Under the pieces are notes generated by a model. That model made no database searches. It saw only the letters and a list, made by a program, of their open reading frames with translations, and had not been told where the DNA came from. A DNA stretch of 64,000 nucleotides. Origin: CBDIHH01 sp965279095 (GTDB lineage Bacteria > Pseudomonadota > Alphaproteobacteria > Caulobacterales > Caulobacteraceae). The stretch lies in the NCBI GenBank assembly GCA_965279095.1, contig CBDIHH010000006.1:124001-188000 (forward strand). Direction: 5' to 3'. The translations under genes were made by a program, and so were the position numbers. Shown here piece after piece: positions 7,960 through 15,951 of the stretch (positions are counted from its first letter, which is position 1; each line of letters opens with the position of its first letter).

Positions 7960-9222
7960 ATGACCGCCACCCTTCACCAGCTCGCCAACGGGGTCCGGGT
8001 CGTGTGCGACCCCATGCCCGGGCTCGAGACCCTGGCCCTGTCGGTGGTGGCCGGACGCGGCTCGCGCGGGGAGGGGCCGGAGCAGTCCGGCTGGGCGCAC
8101 CTGCTCGAGCACATGGTGTTCAAGGGCGCCGGCAGCCGCAGCGCCCGCGACCTGGTCGAGGTGATCGAGGCCGAGGGGGGCTCGGTGAACGCCGCCACCG
8201 GCCACGAGCGCACCAGCTTCCAGGTGCGCGCCCTGAAGGGCGGGCTGGCGCTGGGCATGGACGTGCTGTCGGACCTGATCCTGCGCCCGACCCTGGACGG
8301 CGACGAGTTGCGCCGCGAGATCGGAGTCGTCCGCCAGGAGATCGCCGAGGCCGCCGACACGCCGGACGACCGGGTGTTCGACCTGGCCCAGGGCCGCGCC
8401 TTCGCCGGCCAGGCCCTCGGCCGGCCGATCCTGGGCCTGCCGGAGACCATCGGCGCGGCCACGCCGGACGCCCTGGCGGCCTTCCGGCGGGACCTCTACG
8501 CCCCCGACCGGCTGGTGGTCAGCGCCGCGGGCGCTGTCGAGGAAGCCGAACTGCTGGACCTGGCGGAGGCCGCGTTCGGATCCGCGCCGCCCGGCGGCGC
8601 CCGAGAGCCGGACCCGGCCGCCTTCGTCGGCGGCGCGGCGCCGGAATCGCGCCGCCTGGAGCAGGCGCACCTGGTGCTGCTTCTGCCGGGCGTCAGCTCC
8701 GGCGACCGGGACTATTTCGCTTTTCGCGTTTTCGCGGAGGCCCTGGGGGGCGGCATGTCGTCGCGGCTGTTCCAGGAAGCGCGCGAGAAACTGGGCCTGG
8801 CCTACGCCATCGACGCCTATGCGGAGTCCTACGCCGACGTCGGGGTGATGGGGGTCTATGCGGGCACGGCGGCGGGGGACGCCGGGCGCGCGGTGCAGGT
8901 CGTGGCCGAGCAGATCCTGGATCTGGCGGCCGGGCCGGCCCCGGGGGAGCTGGAACGGTCCAAGGCGCAACTGAAGGCGCATCTGTTCATGGCGCGGGAA
9001 TCGCCGCTGTCGCGCGCCGAGCAGGCCGCCGGCCAGACCCTGCTGTTCGGCCGCCTGTTCAGCCCGGCCGAGCTGGCCCACGGGGTCGACGCCGTCACCC
9101 CCGCCGACCTGTCGCGCGTCGCCAGCCGGATGCTGGCGCCCCAGGCCGTGGCCACCGCCGTGCTCGGCTCCAAGGCTGCGCTCAAGGCCCCCGACGCCTT
9201 CGCACGCCGCCTGTTCGGCTAG
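7960..9222 (+). CDS. M16 family zinc peptidase (mitochondrial processing peptidase-like)
   Basis: 420-residue M16B metallopeptidase. The inverted zinc motif HxxEH is present in WAHLLEHMVFKG (about residues 46-57), and the third zinc-binding glutamate is expected in GVVRQEIAEAADTPDD. The second half is the inactive repeat of the fold, with LGGGMSSRLFQEAREKLGLA, the strongly conserved family segment. Related to bacterial PqqL/YmxG and to mitochondrial processing peptidase; the bacterial substrate is not known. The start at 7960 is preferred because the open frame upstream runs through the repeat, and AGGAGA stands eight bases before the ATG. Synteny with thrC is typical of alphaproteobacteria. 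Confidence 0.93.
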   Translation: MTATLHQLANGVRVVCDPMPGLETLALSVVAGRGSRGEGPEQSGWAHLLEHMVFKGAGSRSARDLVEVIEAEGGSVNAATGHERTSFQVRALKGGLALGMDVLSDLILRPTLDGDELRREIGVVRQEIAEAADTPDDRVFDLAQGRAFAGQALGRPILGLPETIGAATPDALAAFRRDLYAPDRLVVSAAGAVEEAELLDLAEAAFGSAPPGGAREPDPAAFVGGAAPESRRLEQAHLVLLLPGVSSGDRDYFAFRVFAEALGGGMSSRLFQEAREKLGLAYAIDAYAESYADVGVMGVYAGTAAGDAGRAVQVVAEQILDLAAGPAPGELERSKAQLKAHLFMARESPLSRAEQAAGQTLLFGRLFSPAELAHGVDAVTPADLSRVASRMLAPQAVATAVLGSKAALKAPDAFARRLFG

Positions 9223-9368
9223 GGGCGCGGGGCCCCTCAAGGCCTAGGCCAATCGCCATCGGCGCCCCGCGGCCAAGGGGGGCGACGCCCCGAAATCGCT
9301 CATGTTTTTGCGCATCGCCCTGCGCGGCGACGCTTGCTATGAATCGCCTGTGGAGAGGCTGATCCGCC

Positions 9369-9965
9369 ATGGCCCTGCTGGACTGGATATCGCCCGAGAG
9401 CAGCCTGGTGGTGGGCGGCGAAAGCGTTCGCCTGCGTCCGCCGCGGGCCCGCGACTACACGGCCTGGGCCAGTTTGCGCCGCCAGTCCCGCGACTTTCTG
9501 CAACCGTGGGAGCCCACCTGGCCGGCGGACGACCTCAGCCGGGCGGCGTTCCGCCGGCGGCTGGCGGCCTATGCGCGGGAGATGGATCTGGGACTGTCCT
9601 ACCCGTTCTTCGTGTTCCGCGCCCAGGACGACGCCCTGGTCGGGGGGGTGACCCTGTCCAACGTCCGCCGGGGCGTGGCCCAGATGGCCACCGTCGGCTA
9701 CTGGGTCGGCGCCCCCTTCGCGCGCCAGGGTTTCACCCTGGCCGCGGTGCGCGAAGTGACGCGGTTCGCCTTCTCGACCCTGGCCCTGCACCGGCTCGAA
9801 GCGGCCTGCGTGCCCGAGAACGACCGCTCCCACGCCCTGCTGCTGAAGGCCGGATTCGAGCGCGAGGGCCGGGCGCCGGCTTATCTTAAAATTAACGGCG
9901 TTTGGCGAGACCATCTGTTGTTCGGGATCATCGCCGGCTCGGAGTCGGGCGGGGGGTCGCGATAG
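9369..9965 (+). CDS. GNAT acetyltransferase, RimJ/RimL-like
   Basis: 198-residue N-acetyltransferase of the GNAT fold. The layout follows RimJ/RimL, which acetylate N-termini of ribosomal proteins: the N-terminal SVRLRPPRARDYTAWASLRR, the WEPTWPADDLSRAAFRRRL segment, VGYWVGAPFARQGFTLAAV (the acetyl-CoA-binding region), and the C-terminal HRLEAACVPENDRSHALLLK with AGFEREG. The specific substrate cannot be read from sequence. The 146-bp gap before it holds a short hairpin right at the preceding stop codon (AGGGGC/GCCCCT, 9221-9237), which may mark a transcriptional boundary. pdeA starts 13 bp downstream. Confidence 0.87.
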   Translation: MALLDWISPESSLVVGGESVRLRPPRARDYTAWASLRRQSRDFLQPWEPTWPADDLSRAAFRRRLAAYAREMDLGLSYPFFVFRAQDDALVGGVTLSNVRRGVAQMATVGYWVGAPFARQGFTLAAVREVTRFAFSTLALHRLEAACVPENDRSHALLLKAGFEREGRAPAYLKINGVWRDHLLFGIIAGSESGGGSR

Positions 9966-9978
9966 CGCCGTTCGGGGC

Positions 9979-11655
9979 GTGGGGCCTGGCGTGCTGCAGA
10001 ACGGACAATCTAGATTCGCGTGGGATACGACCGCCTGCCTGGAGGCGCTCGGCGCCGCCGAGGTCGTGCTCTGGGCGTGGGACCCGCAGAGCGACCGGCT
10101 CAGCCTGACCGGCGCGGCGCGGGCCCTGGGCTTCGGCCCCCTGACGCCGGAATGCTCGTCCGCCGCCCTGGTCGCCCTGGCCGCCCCCCCGGATCGCGCC
10201 CTCCTGCAGGACATGCTGCGCCCCCTCGCGCCGGGATCGCCGATCAATGCCCGCATCCGCATGCGCGACGGCTCCGCCTGCCTGTGGCGCGGCGTGTGGC
10301 TGGAGGAGGGCATCCGCGCCGCCGGGGTTCTGGCGCCGGAGCGTCGCTTCGCCGCCGCCCAGCACGATGCGCTCACTGGCCTGCTGGAGCGCCGCAGCTT
10401 CATCGCCCAGGCGCAGGAGCGGCTTCAGGTCGCCGCGCCCTTCGTGCTGCTCGTGGCCGACCTTGATCGCCTGCGACGGCTGAACGAGGCCCTTGGCCAC
10501 GAGCGCGCCGACATGGTCCTGGCCGCCCTCGGCTCGCGCCTCACCGCCGCCCTGCCCAAGGGCGCCCTGCTGGCCCGCGTCGGCGAGGATGAGTTCGCCG
10601 CCCTGGCGCGCGCCCCCGTGGACATCGAGGCCCTGCGCGCGAGCCTGGAGCAGCCCCTGCGCGTCGCCGGCTTCGACATCTACCCCAGCCTGTCGATCGG
10701 CTCGGTCCAGGTGACCGGGGGATTGCAGGGCCCCGAGGCCGTGGAGCTGTTGCGCCGAGTCGAGCTGGAGCGCGAGGCTGTCAAGACCGCCCGCCGCACC
10801 CCGGCCGCCACCTCGCCCGTCAAGGCGCAGGACAGCGACGGCCTGTCGCGCCTGGCTCTGGAGGCGGACCTACGCGGGGCGCTCAAACGGGGCGAGATCA
10901 TGCCCTTCTACCAGCCGGTGGTGCGCCTGAAGACCGGCGCCATCTCAGGCTTTGAGGCCCTGGCGCGGTGGCGCCATCCGCGCCGCGGCCTGGTGATGCC
11001 AGACGACTTCCTGCCCCTGGCGGCCGAGATGGGGCTGATGGAGGCCCTGGGCGCCTTCATGTGCGAGTCCGCCGCCTACCAGCTGGCCGCCTGGCGCAGC
11101 AACCACGCCGCCGCCGGTGACCTGACGTGCAGCGTCAACCTGTCCACCGGGGAGATCGATCGCCCCGGGCTGAAGGAGGACATCGCCCGCATCCTGCGGG
11201 TCACCGGCCTGCCCCCCGGGGCCCTGAAGCTCGAGATCACCGAGAGCGACATCATGCGCGATCCCGACGCGGCGGCGGTGATCCTGCGCGAGCTGCGCGA
11301 GGTCGGCGCCGGCCTGGCGCTGGACGACTTCGGCACCGGCTTCTCGTCTCTCTCCTACCTGACCCGGTTGCCCTTCGACACCCTGAAGGTCGACCGCTAC
11401 TTCGTGCGCACCATGGGCGCCAACCCGGGGTCCGCCAAGATCGTCCGCTCGGTGGTCAACCTGGGCCGCGACCTCGACCTGGAGGTGGTGGCCGAGGGGG
11501 TGGAGAACTTCGCCGTCGCCCAGCAGCTGCTCGAGCTGGGTTGCGACTACGGCCAGGGCTTCGGCTACGCCCCGGCGCTGTCGGCGCAGGAGGCCGAGGT
11601 CTACCTAAACGAGAGCTATGCCGACGGCGGCGCGCCCGTGAAGGCGCGCGGGTAG
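9979..11655 (+). CDS. pdeA: c-di-GMP phosphodiesterase, PAS-GGDEF(degenerate)-EAL, PdeA type
   Basis: Hydrolyses cyclic di-GMP. Of 558 residues, 1-110 form a PAS-like domain, about 125-265 a GGDEF domain whose signature is GEDEF (residues 202-206), and about 290-545 an EAL domain with EAL at 326-328 (FEALARWRHP), followed by ITESDIM and LDDFGTGFSSLSYL, both needed for metal binding and catalysis. The composite layout and the GEDEF variant match Caulobacter PdeA, where GTP binding to the GEDEF domain activates the EAL domain. The protein ends in Arg-Gly, as does the ClpXP degron of Caulobacter PdeA. The start may be GTG at 9979 or GTG at 9991. Orthology is inferred from these features, not from a search. 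Confidence 0.88.
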   Translation: MGPGVLQNGQSRFAWDTTACLEALGAAEVVLWAWDPQSDRLSLTGAARALGFGPLTPECSSAALVALAAPPDRALLQDMLRPLAPGSPINARIRMRDGSACLWRGVWLEEGIRAAGVLAPERRFAAAQHDALTGLLERRSFIAQAQERLQVAAPFVLLVADLDRLRRLNEALGHERADMVLAALGSRLTAALPKGALLARVGEDEFAALARAPVDIEALRASLEQPLRVAGFDIYPSLSIGSVQVTGGLQGPEAVELLRRVELEREAVKTARRTPAATSPVKAQDSDGLSRLALEADLRGALKRGEIMPFYQPVVRLKTGAISGFEALARWRHPRRGLVMPDDFLPLAAEMGLMEALGAFMCESAAYQLAAWRSNHAAAGDLTCSVNLSTGEIDRPGLKEDIARILRVTGLPPGALKLEITESDIMRDPDAAAVILRELREVGAGLALDDFGTGFSSLSYLTRLPFDTLKVDRYFVRTMGANPGSAKIVRSVVNLGRDLDLEVVAEGVENFAVAQQLLELGCDYGQGFGYAPALSAQEAEVYLNESYADGGAPVKARG

Positions 11656-11660
11656 GGCGT

Positions 11661-11775
11661 CCTCGTCCTTCGAGGCTCGCCTTCGGCTCGCGCCTCAGGA
11701 TGAGGACGCCTGACGCGAAGCGCCCTTGCAGTCCTCATCCTGAGGCGCCCGCGCAGCGGGCCTCGAAGGACGAGG
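11661..11775. repeat. Type E inverted repeat between pdeA and yqgE
   Basis: Convergent intergenic element. The left arm CCTCGTCCTTCGAGGCTCGC continues to GCCTCAGGATGAGGA; the right arm is its inverse, TCCTCATCCTGAGGCGCCC to GGGCCTCGAAGGACGAGG. It lies between convergent genes and could also act as a bidirectional terminator. Only one copy was found in this window. Confidence 0.75.
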
Positions 11776-11782
11776 CGCGGCG

Positions 11783-12364
11783 CTACGCCCGCCCGCCCGT
11801 CGCCGAGAGCATGGCCGGGGAGACGCCGATCTTGCCCAGGGCCTGGGCCCATTTGTCGGCGTAGTCATGGCCGAACAGCAGGCTCTCGTCCGGCTCGCAG
11901 ATCAGCCACACGCTCTGCTGGATTTCGCGTTCCAGCTGGCCGGCGCCCCAGCCGGCGTAGCCCAGGGCCAGCAGCGAGCGGCGGGGACGGCGGTCCTTGT
12001 CGCCCATGGCCTTGAGCACTTCGCGCGTCGCTGTCAGGGCCACCCCCTCGCGGACCTGGACGCTGGATTCCGGACAGATGTAGTCGTCGGTGTGCAGGAC
12101 AAAGCCGCGCTCCCGGTCCACCGGCCCGCCGAACAGAACGCTGTCCGGGGGCAGGGGGGCGGAGGTGGGAATGTCCAGCCGCTGCAGCAGATCCGGCACG
12201 GTCAGACCCTCGACGGGATGGTTCAGGGTCAGGCCGACGGCGTGTTCGGCGTTATGGGCGCACATCAGCACCACGGCGCGCTCGAAGCGGGGATCCTCGA
12301 TGCCGGGCATGGCGATCAGCAGCCGTCCGCCGAGAAACTCACTGGGGGTGGGGGATCGGTCCAT
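11783..12364 (-). CDS. yqgE: YqgE/AlgH family protein (DUF179)
   Basis: 193-residue protein of the YqgE/AlgH family; structures exist for homologues but the function is unresolved. Family signatures seen are EFLGGRLLIAMPGIEDPRF at the N-terminus, VGLTLNHPVEGLTVPDLL, and LFGGPVDRERGFVLHT, then LGYAGWGAGQLEREI. The start at 12364 (MDRSPTPSEFLGG) is preferred to an upstream in-frame start because family members begin shortly before the FLGG segment. It is divergent from the peroxiredoxin gene, with 116 bp between them. Confidence 0.92.
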   Translation of the reverse strand: MDRSPTPSEFLGGRLLIAMPGIEDPRFERAVVLMCAHNAEHAVGLTLNHPVEGLTVPDLLQRLDIPTSAPLPPDSVLFGGPVDRERGFVLHTDDYICPESSVQVREGVALTATREVLKAMGDKDRRPRRSLLALGYAGWGAGQLEREIQQSVWLICEPDESLLFGHDYADKWAQALGKIGVSPAMLSATGGRA

Positions 12365-12418
12365 AGGGTGATGATTGGCTTCCCAGGGGGCGCTTTCAAG
12401 GCTGGCGGGCGGTAATCC

Positions 12419-12447
12419 TTGAACTTGGCGCGATCCTGGGGTGTTTA
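12419..12447 (+). promoter_or_regulatory. Possible promoter of the peroxiredoxin gene
   Basis: TTGAAC at 12419-12424, a 17-base gap, then TGTTTA at 12442-12447, about 35 bp before the gene's start codon. The -35 is reasonable and the -10 weak. It is read from the sequence only. Confidence 0.35.
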
Positions 12448-12480
12448 GGCCTCTGCGATTTTCCAACAAGGAACACCCCC

Positions 12481-12963
12481 ATGACCATCCAAGTCGGCGA
12501 CAAGATTCCCAGCGGGACCCTGACGACCATGACGACGGACGGCCCCAAGCCGATGACCACCGACGACATCTTCAAGGGCAAGCGCGTGGCCGTGTTCGCC
12601 GTGCCGGGCGCCTTCACCCCCACCTGCTCGGCTCGCCACCTGCCCGGCTACACCGAGCATGCGGCCGAGCTGAAGGCCAAGGGCGTCGACTCGATCGTCT
12701 GCGTCTCGGTCAATGACGCCTTTGTCATGGGCGCCTGGGGCAAGTCGCAGAATGTGGGCGACGAGGTGACCATGCTGGCCGACGGCAACGGCGACTTCAC
12801 CCGCGAACTGGGCCTGGAGATGGACGGCTCCAAGTTCGGCATGGGCAAGCGCTCGCAGCGCTATTCGATGATTGTCAACGACGGCGTCGTTGAGACCCTC
12901 AATGTCGAGGCTCCCGGCGAGTTCAAGGTCTCGGCCGCCGACTACATGCTCGCCCAGCTCTAG
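12481..12963 (+). CDS. Peroxiredoxin, Prx5/AhpC-TSA type
   Basis: 160-residue thiol peroxidase that reduces H2O2 and organic hydroperoxides. The active-site segment AVPGAFTPTCSARHLPGY carries the peroxidatic cysteine in the Prx5 context (PGAFTPTCS). The C-terminal half has FVMGAWGK and the RYSMIVNDGVVETLNVE strand typical of Prx5 homologues. It has a good ribosome binding site (AAGGAACACCCCC). The next gene begins one base after the TAG stop, so they may be cotranscribed. The reductant (glutaredoxin or thioredoxin) cannot be determined here. Confidence 0.94.
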   Translation: MTIQVGDKIPSGTLTTMTTDGPKPMTTDDIFKGKRVAVFAVPGAFTPTCSARHLPGYTEHAAELKAKGVDSIVCVSVNDAFVMGAWGKSQNVGDEVTMLADGNGDFTRELGLEMDGSKFGMGKRSQRYSMIVNDGVVETLNVEAPGEFKVSAADYMLAQL

Positions 12964-12964
12964 G

Positions 12965-13897
12965 ATGTCGCCCGCCGGCCAGGGCTCCGCCGAGGATGCG
13001 GCGCGGGCCCTGGCCGCCGGGACCCTGGTGATCCTGCCCACCGAGACGGTCTATGGCCTGGCCGCCGACGCCGGCGATCCCCTGGCCGTGGCCAGGGTGT
13101 TCGAGGCCAAGGGCCGGCCGAGCTTCAATCCGCTGATCGCCCATGTGGCGGATGTCGACGCCGCGCGCCGCATCGTCCGGCTGGACGACCGCGCCGTGGC
13201 CCTGGCCGAGGCCTTCTGGCCGGGGCCCATGACCCTGGTCGCCCCGATGATCGGCGATGCGGTGTGCGATCTGGCGCGCGCGGGGCTGGACACGGTGGCC
13301 GTTCGGGTCCCTGCCCATCCCCTGGCCCTGGCCGTGCTGCGGGCCTTCGGCGGCCCCGTCGCCGCCCCCTCCGCCAACCGGTCGGGCCGCCCCAGCCCCA
13401 CCACCTTCGCCGACGCCGTGGAAGAGACCGGAGCCGCGGCCGCGGTCGCCCTGGACGGCGGGGACTGCGTCGTGGGGCTGGAGTCCACGGTTCTGGCCGT
13501 GGGCGAGGGGCCGGTCAGGCTTCTGCGGCCCGGCGGCCTCACCCGCGAGGCGATCGAGGCGGTGACCGGCCCCCTGGCCGAGGGCGCGGCCGACGCCCAC
13601 CGCTCGCCCGGGCGGCTGGCGCTACACTACGCCCCCGAAGCCCCGGTGCGCCTGAACGCGGCCGGCCTGCAAGAGGGCGAGGCCTACTTGGCCTTCGGGC
13701 CCTCGCCTGCGGGCGCGCCCATCTTCAACCTCAGCCCGTCCGGCGACCTGCGCGAGGCCGCCGCCCGCCTGTTCGCCTATCTGCGCGCCGCCGACCGCAC
13801 CCGCCCCGTCGCCATCGCCGTCGCCCCCATCCCGAGCCATGGCCTGGGCGAGGCCATCAACGACCGCCTGCGCCGGGCGGCGGGGTTCGTGGGGTAG
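12965..13897 (+). CDS. tsaC: L-threonylcarbamoyladenylate synthase (Sua5/YrdC)
   Basis: Makes threonylcarbamoyl-AMP from threonine, bicarbonate and ATP, the first step of the t6A37 modification of ANN-decoding tRNAs. 310 residues. The YrdC domain fills about 1-200: LVILPTETVYGLAADA, the KxR-type motif FEAKGRPSFNPLIAHV, and APSANRSGRPSPTTF. A C-terminal Sua5 domain follows a linker beginning HRSPGRLALHYAPEAPV, so this is the long Sua5 form rather than minimal TsaC. Start at 12965 (GTCGCCC after ATG), directly after the peroxiredoxin stop. Confidence 0.95.
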   Translation: MSPAGQGSAEDAARALAAGTLVILPTETVYGLAADAGDPLAVARVFEAKGRPSFNPLIAHVADVDAARRIVRLDDRAVALAEAFWPGPMTLVAPMIGDAVCDLARAGLDTVAVRVPAHPLALAVLRAFGGPVAAPSANRSGRPSPTTFADAVEETGAAAAVALDGGDCVVGLESTVLAVGEGPVRLLRPGGLTREAIEAVTGPLAEGAADAHRSPGRLALHYAPEAPVRLNAAGLQEGEAYLAFGPSPAGAPIFNLSPSGDLREAAARLFAYLRAADRTRPVAIAVAPIPSHGLGEAINDRLRRAAGFVG

Positions 13898-13955
13898 GGG
13901 GGGATCGGGCGCCCGGCTCCTCTTTCCAAGCGCTTGGGTTATGCTAGGATCTCTC

Positions 13956-14204
13956 ATGCCCACGGTTCGGCGCTTCGATGGTCTGCGAGTCGTGATCTAC
14001 CCCAACGATCATCGGCCAGCGCACGTTCATGTGCTGGGGGCCGGGACGGAGGCTGTCTTCATCCTCAACTGTCCCGAGGGTCCGCCAACTTTGCGGGGCA
14101 GCTACGGCTTCACCACGGCCGAGCTGAACCGCATTGAGGATGTGCTGGCCGCCGCCCTGGCGGCGCTGTGTGGTGTGTGGGAGACCCTTCATGGCGATCA
14201 CTGA
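13956..14204 (+). CDS. DUF4160 domain protein
   Basis: 82-residue protein with the DUF4160 pattern: MPTVRRFDGLRVVIYPNDHR, then PAHVHVLG, the diagnostic His-rich turn. The ATG at 13956 is preceded by TAGGAT; an in-frame ATG 15 bases upstream is possible. It overlaps the next gene by 14 bases. DUF4160 and DUF2442 genes are commonly paired in bacteria and have been suspected of forming toxin-antitoxin-like modules, but I know of no firm function. No catalytic residues can be assigned. Confidence 0.85.
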   Translation: MPTVRRFDGLRVVIYPNDHRPAHVHVLGAGTEAVFILNCPEGPPTLRGSYGFTTAELNRIEDVLAAALAALCGVWETLHGDH

Positions 14205-14607
14205 CGCCGACCGACTCGCCGCTGAGGCGCGCCTTCAGGGCGATCTGAAGGGCCAGCCGAAGGCGGTCTACGCGCGCTATGACCGGCGCGTGTCACGCAT
14301 CGTGATCGGTCTCGACAACGGCCTAGAATTGGCCTTCCCGCCCCGCCTAGCCGAAGGGCTTGAGCATGCGACGCCCGCCGACCTTTCGGTCATTGAGATC
14401 AGCCCGCTGGGCGATGGCCTGCACTGGCCCGCGCTTGATGCGGATCTGTACGTTCCGGGACTGATGGCCGGCGTGTTCGGCTCCAAGCGCTGGATGGCCA
14501 GGGTCCTGGGCGCCGCCGGAGGCCGCTCACGCACGGCGGCGAAGACGCGCGCCGCGCGCGAGAACGGCCGCAAGGGCGGTCGGCCGAAAAAGACGGCGGC
14601 GGAGTAG
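14191..14607 (+). CDS. DUF2442 domain protein with basic C-terminal tail
   Basis: 138 residues. The N-terminal half is a DUF2442 domain (DRRVSRIVIGLDNGLELAFP, then ISPLGDGLHWPALDADLYVP). The C-terminal 35 residues are Lys/Arg/Gly-rich and include RENGRKGGRPKK, an AT-hook-like GRP motif, so DNA binding is plausible. It overlaps the DUF4160 gene by 14 bases (start ATG inside its 3' end), indicating co-translation. By analogy with toxin-antitoxin gene pairs this could be the DNA-binding regulator of the pair; that is inference. Confidence 0.85.
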   Translation: MAITDADRLAAEARLQGDLKGQPKAVYARYDRRVSRIVIGLDNGLELAFPPRLAEGLEHATPADLSVIEISPLGDGLHWPALDADLYVPGLMAGVFGSKRWMARVLGAAGGRSRTAAKTRAARENGRKGGRPKKTAAE

Positions 14608-14891
14608 GGTGGGGGCGCCGTTTGGGGGTTACGCTTCGTCGATGAGTGGTCGCGGCCATCGGCTCGCAGGGTATTTCGACAGGACATCCCGAGTTCGGAG
14701 ACTGTAAGTGGTGTCGCCGAGTTTTTGATTTGGCTCCAGGTTGGCGATCGACGGGCCTTCGTGGCGCCAGGGCTGGCCGCTACCGCGGAGATCAAGACGG
14801 GACGGCGGCGGATCATCGGATACTGGCTGTCTCCAATCGCAGGACGGGTGGAAGAGGCGGGGAGGGAACTGTGAGGAGGGGGGATACAGCC
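14608..14891. other. 284-bp gap, no gene recognised
   Basis: No ORF with coding character is seen. Base composition is lower in GC than the flanks. A GAGGAGGGGGG ribosome binding site for the next gene stands at its 3' end. Short open frames on both strands match nothing I recognise. Confidence 0.5.
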
Positions 14892-15590
14892 ATGCTCAAA
14901 GCGAGTGTGATTGCGGTCGGTTTCTTGGCTGGTTGTAGTCAGCCGCAGGCGGCAGTCGAAAGCAAATGGGTCTCGCCCGCCTGCAGCGCGTATGTAGAGC
15001 AGCTTTTCAGCTGGCCACCACCTCAGACTATTGGCTTGCGCGCCGGGAAACGCCCCCCCAGGGTCCATGGGACTTTGTGGCAGGAGACGGTCGTAGACAA
15101 CAGCGAGATACCCTCGGACTCTTCCGGTGCGCCTTATGAATACTTCATCAAAAAGCATTTTGGACTTGTTGTGGGCAGCGAACCGCGAAAACCGCACGAG
15201 GTGGCCCTGGTCACTGTATTCGTGCCCGAAGTACGTTGCGGTGCTATCGCGCAATCGCAAAATCGGATCTCTGGCTGCATAGCCAAAGATTGCGAGCTCA
15301 CTGTAGCGGTCCGCGGTTCGACGATCGTCGAGATGACCCTGAATTTGCCAAGAGTCGATCCTGCCGACATCGACGGTTCAACCCAGAAGCATGGCCGCTG
15401 CGTCATGAGTGCGTTGGCCGTCGCGGGCGGAGCATGGGGAGCTTGGACTGGTGTGGCGCCGGTGCCTGCTGTAAGCCGCGACCATTCGCATAATCATGTG
15501 TATCCTTATCTATGGATGCCGGATCCCAAGGATCTTTTTACTTCTTGTTCTGATGCGATCGAGCAGCGCGTGGCGAGGAAAATCAAATAA
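14892..15590 (+). CDS. Putative lipoprotein of unknown function
   Basis: 232 residues beginning MLKASVIAVGFLAGCSQ; LAGC is a good lipobox, so the protein is probably lipidated at Cys15 and attached to a membrane. The mature part contains six further cysteines, among them SPACSAYV, PEVRCGAI, GCIAKDCELT, HGRCVMS and FTSCSDAIEQ, so disulfides are possible. A central region carries KHFGLVVGSEPRKPHEV and VPEVRCG. I do not recognise a family. The gene has visibly lower GC and more A/T-ending codons than its neighbours, which suggests acquisition by transfer. A strong ribosome binding site (GAGGAGGGGGG) supports the start. Confidence 0.75.
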   Translation: MLKASVIAVGFLAGCSQPQAAVESKWVSPACSAYVEQLFSWPPPQTIGLRAGKRPPRVHGTLWQETVVDNSEIPSDSSGAPYEYFIKKHFGLVVGSEPRKPHEVALVTVFVPEVRCGAIAQSQNRISGCIAKDCELTVAVRGSTIVEMTLNLPRVDPADIDGSTQKHGRCVMSALAVAGGAWGAWTGVAPVPAVSRDHSHNHVYPYLWMPDPKDLFTSCSDAIEQRVARKIK

Positions 15591-15664
15591 TGGCTACAGA
15601 TCTCGGCTTGCTGCCAGACAGCAGATAGCAACAGCATCGCAATCACCCCGCAGATTACGATATC

Positions 15665-15892
15665 ATGGCCGCTGTCACCATGCGCAGCCTCTCCGCAGAG
15701 GCCCATCGCGCCCTCAAGGTCCGCGCGGCGCAGCATAATCGCAGCGTGGAGGCCGAGATGCGCGCCATTCTGGAGGCCGCCGTGCGGCCGGAGGGCCGGT
15801 TGCGCCTCGGCACGGCCCTTTCGGAATTGAGCCAGAAGATCGGGCTCACCAATCCCGATGTGGAGGCCCTTGAACGCGCCCGGGATGCCTAA
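15665..15892 (+). CDS. FitA-like ribbon-helix-helix antitoxin, apparently orphan
   Basis: 75 residues. The N-terminal part is the FitA/Arc-type pattern: VTMRSLSAEAHRALKVRAAQ, then HNRSVEAEMRAILEAAV, where a beta strand and two helices form the DNA-binding dimer. The C-terminal tail would normally wrap around the partner PIN-domain toxin. No intact vapC/fitB gene follows; only an 11-codon ORF resembling the beginning of one is found at 15916. Start at ATG 15665 or ATG 15680. It may regulate itself, interact with a toxin elsewhere, or be decaying. Confidence 0.85.
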   Translation: MAAVTMRSLSAEAHRALKVRAAQHNRSVEAEMRAILEAAVRPEGRLRLGTALSELSQKIGLTNPDVEALERARDA

Positions 15893-15915
15893 CCGGTCCA
15901 GCCGTGGTGCTTGGA

Positions 15916-15951
15916 ATGATCCTGCAGGACACCCAGGTCACCTTTCCCTAA
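15916..15951 (+). pseudogene. Possible remnant of a FitB/VapC PIN toxin start
   Basis: An 11-codon reading MILQDTQVTFP then stop begins 23 bp after the FitA-like stop. PIN toxins of this class typically begin MILLDTNVIS with the first catalytic Asp at position 5, and Asp is at position 5 here. The short match and the location are suggestive, but chance cannot be ruled out. Confidence 0.35.

Noticed and set aside
14277..15260. 327-codon minus-strand frame across the accessory pocket
   Set aside because: Considered as a transposase remnant because it spans the gap, but no catalytic motif or family pattern was seen and it is antisense to two better genes.
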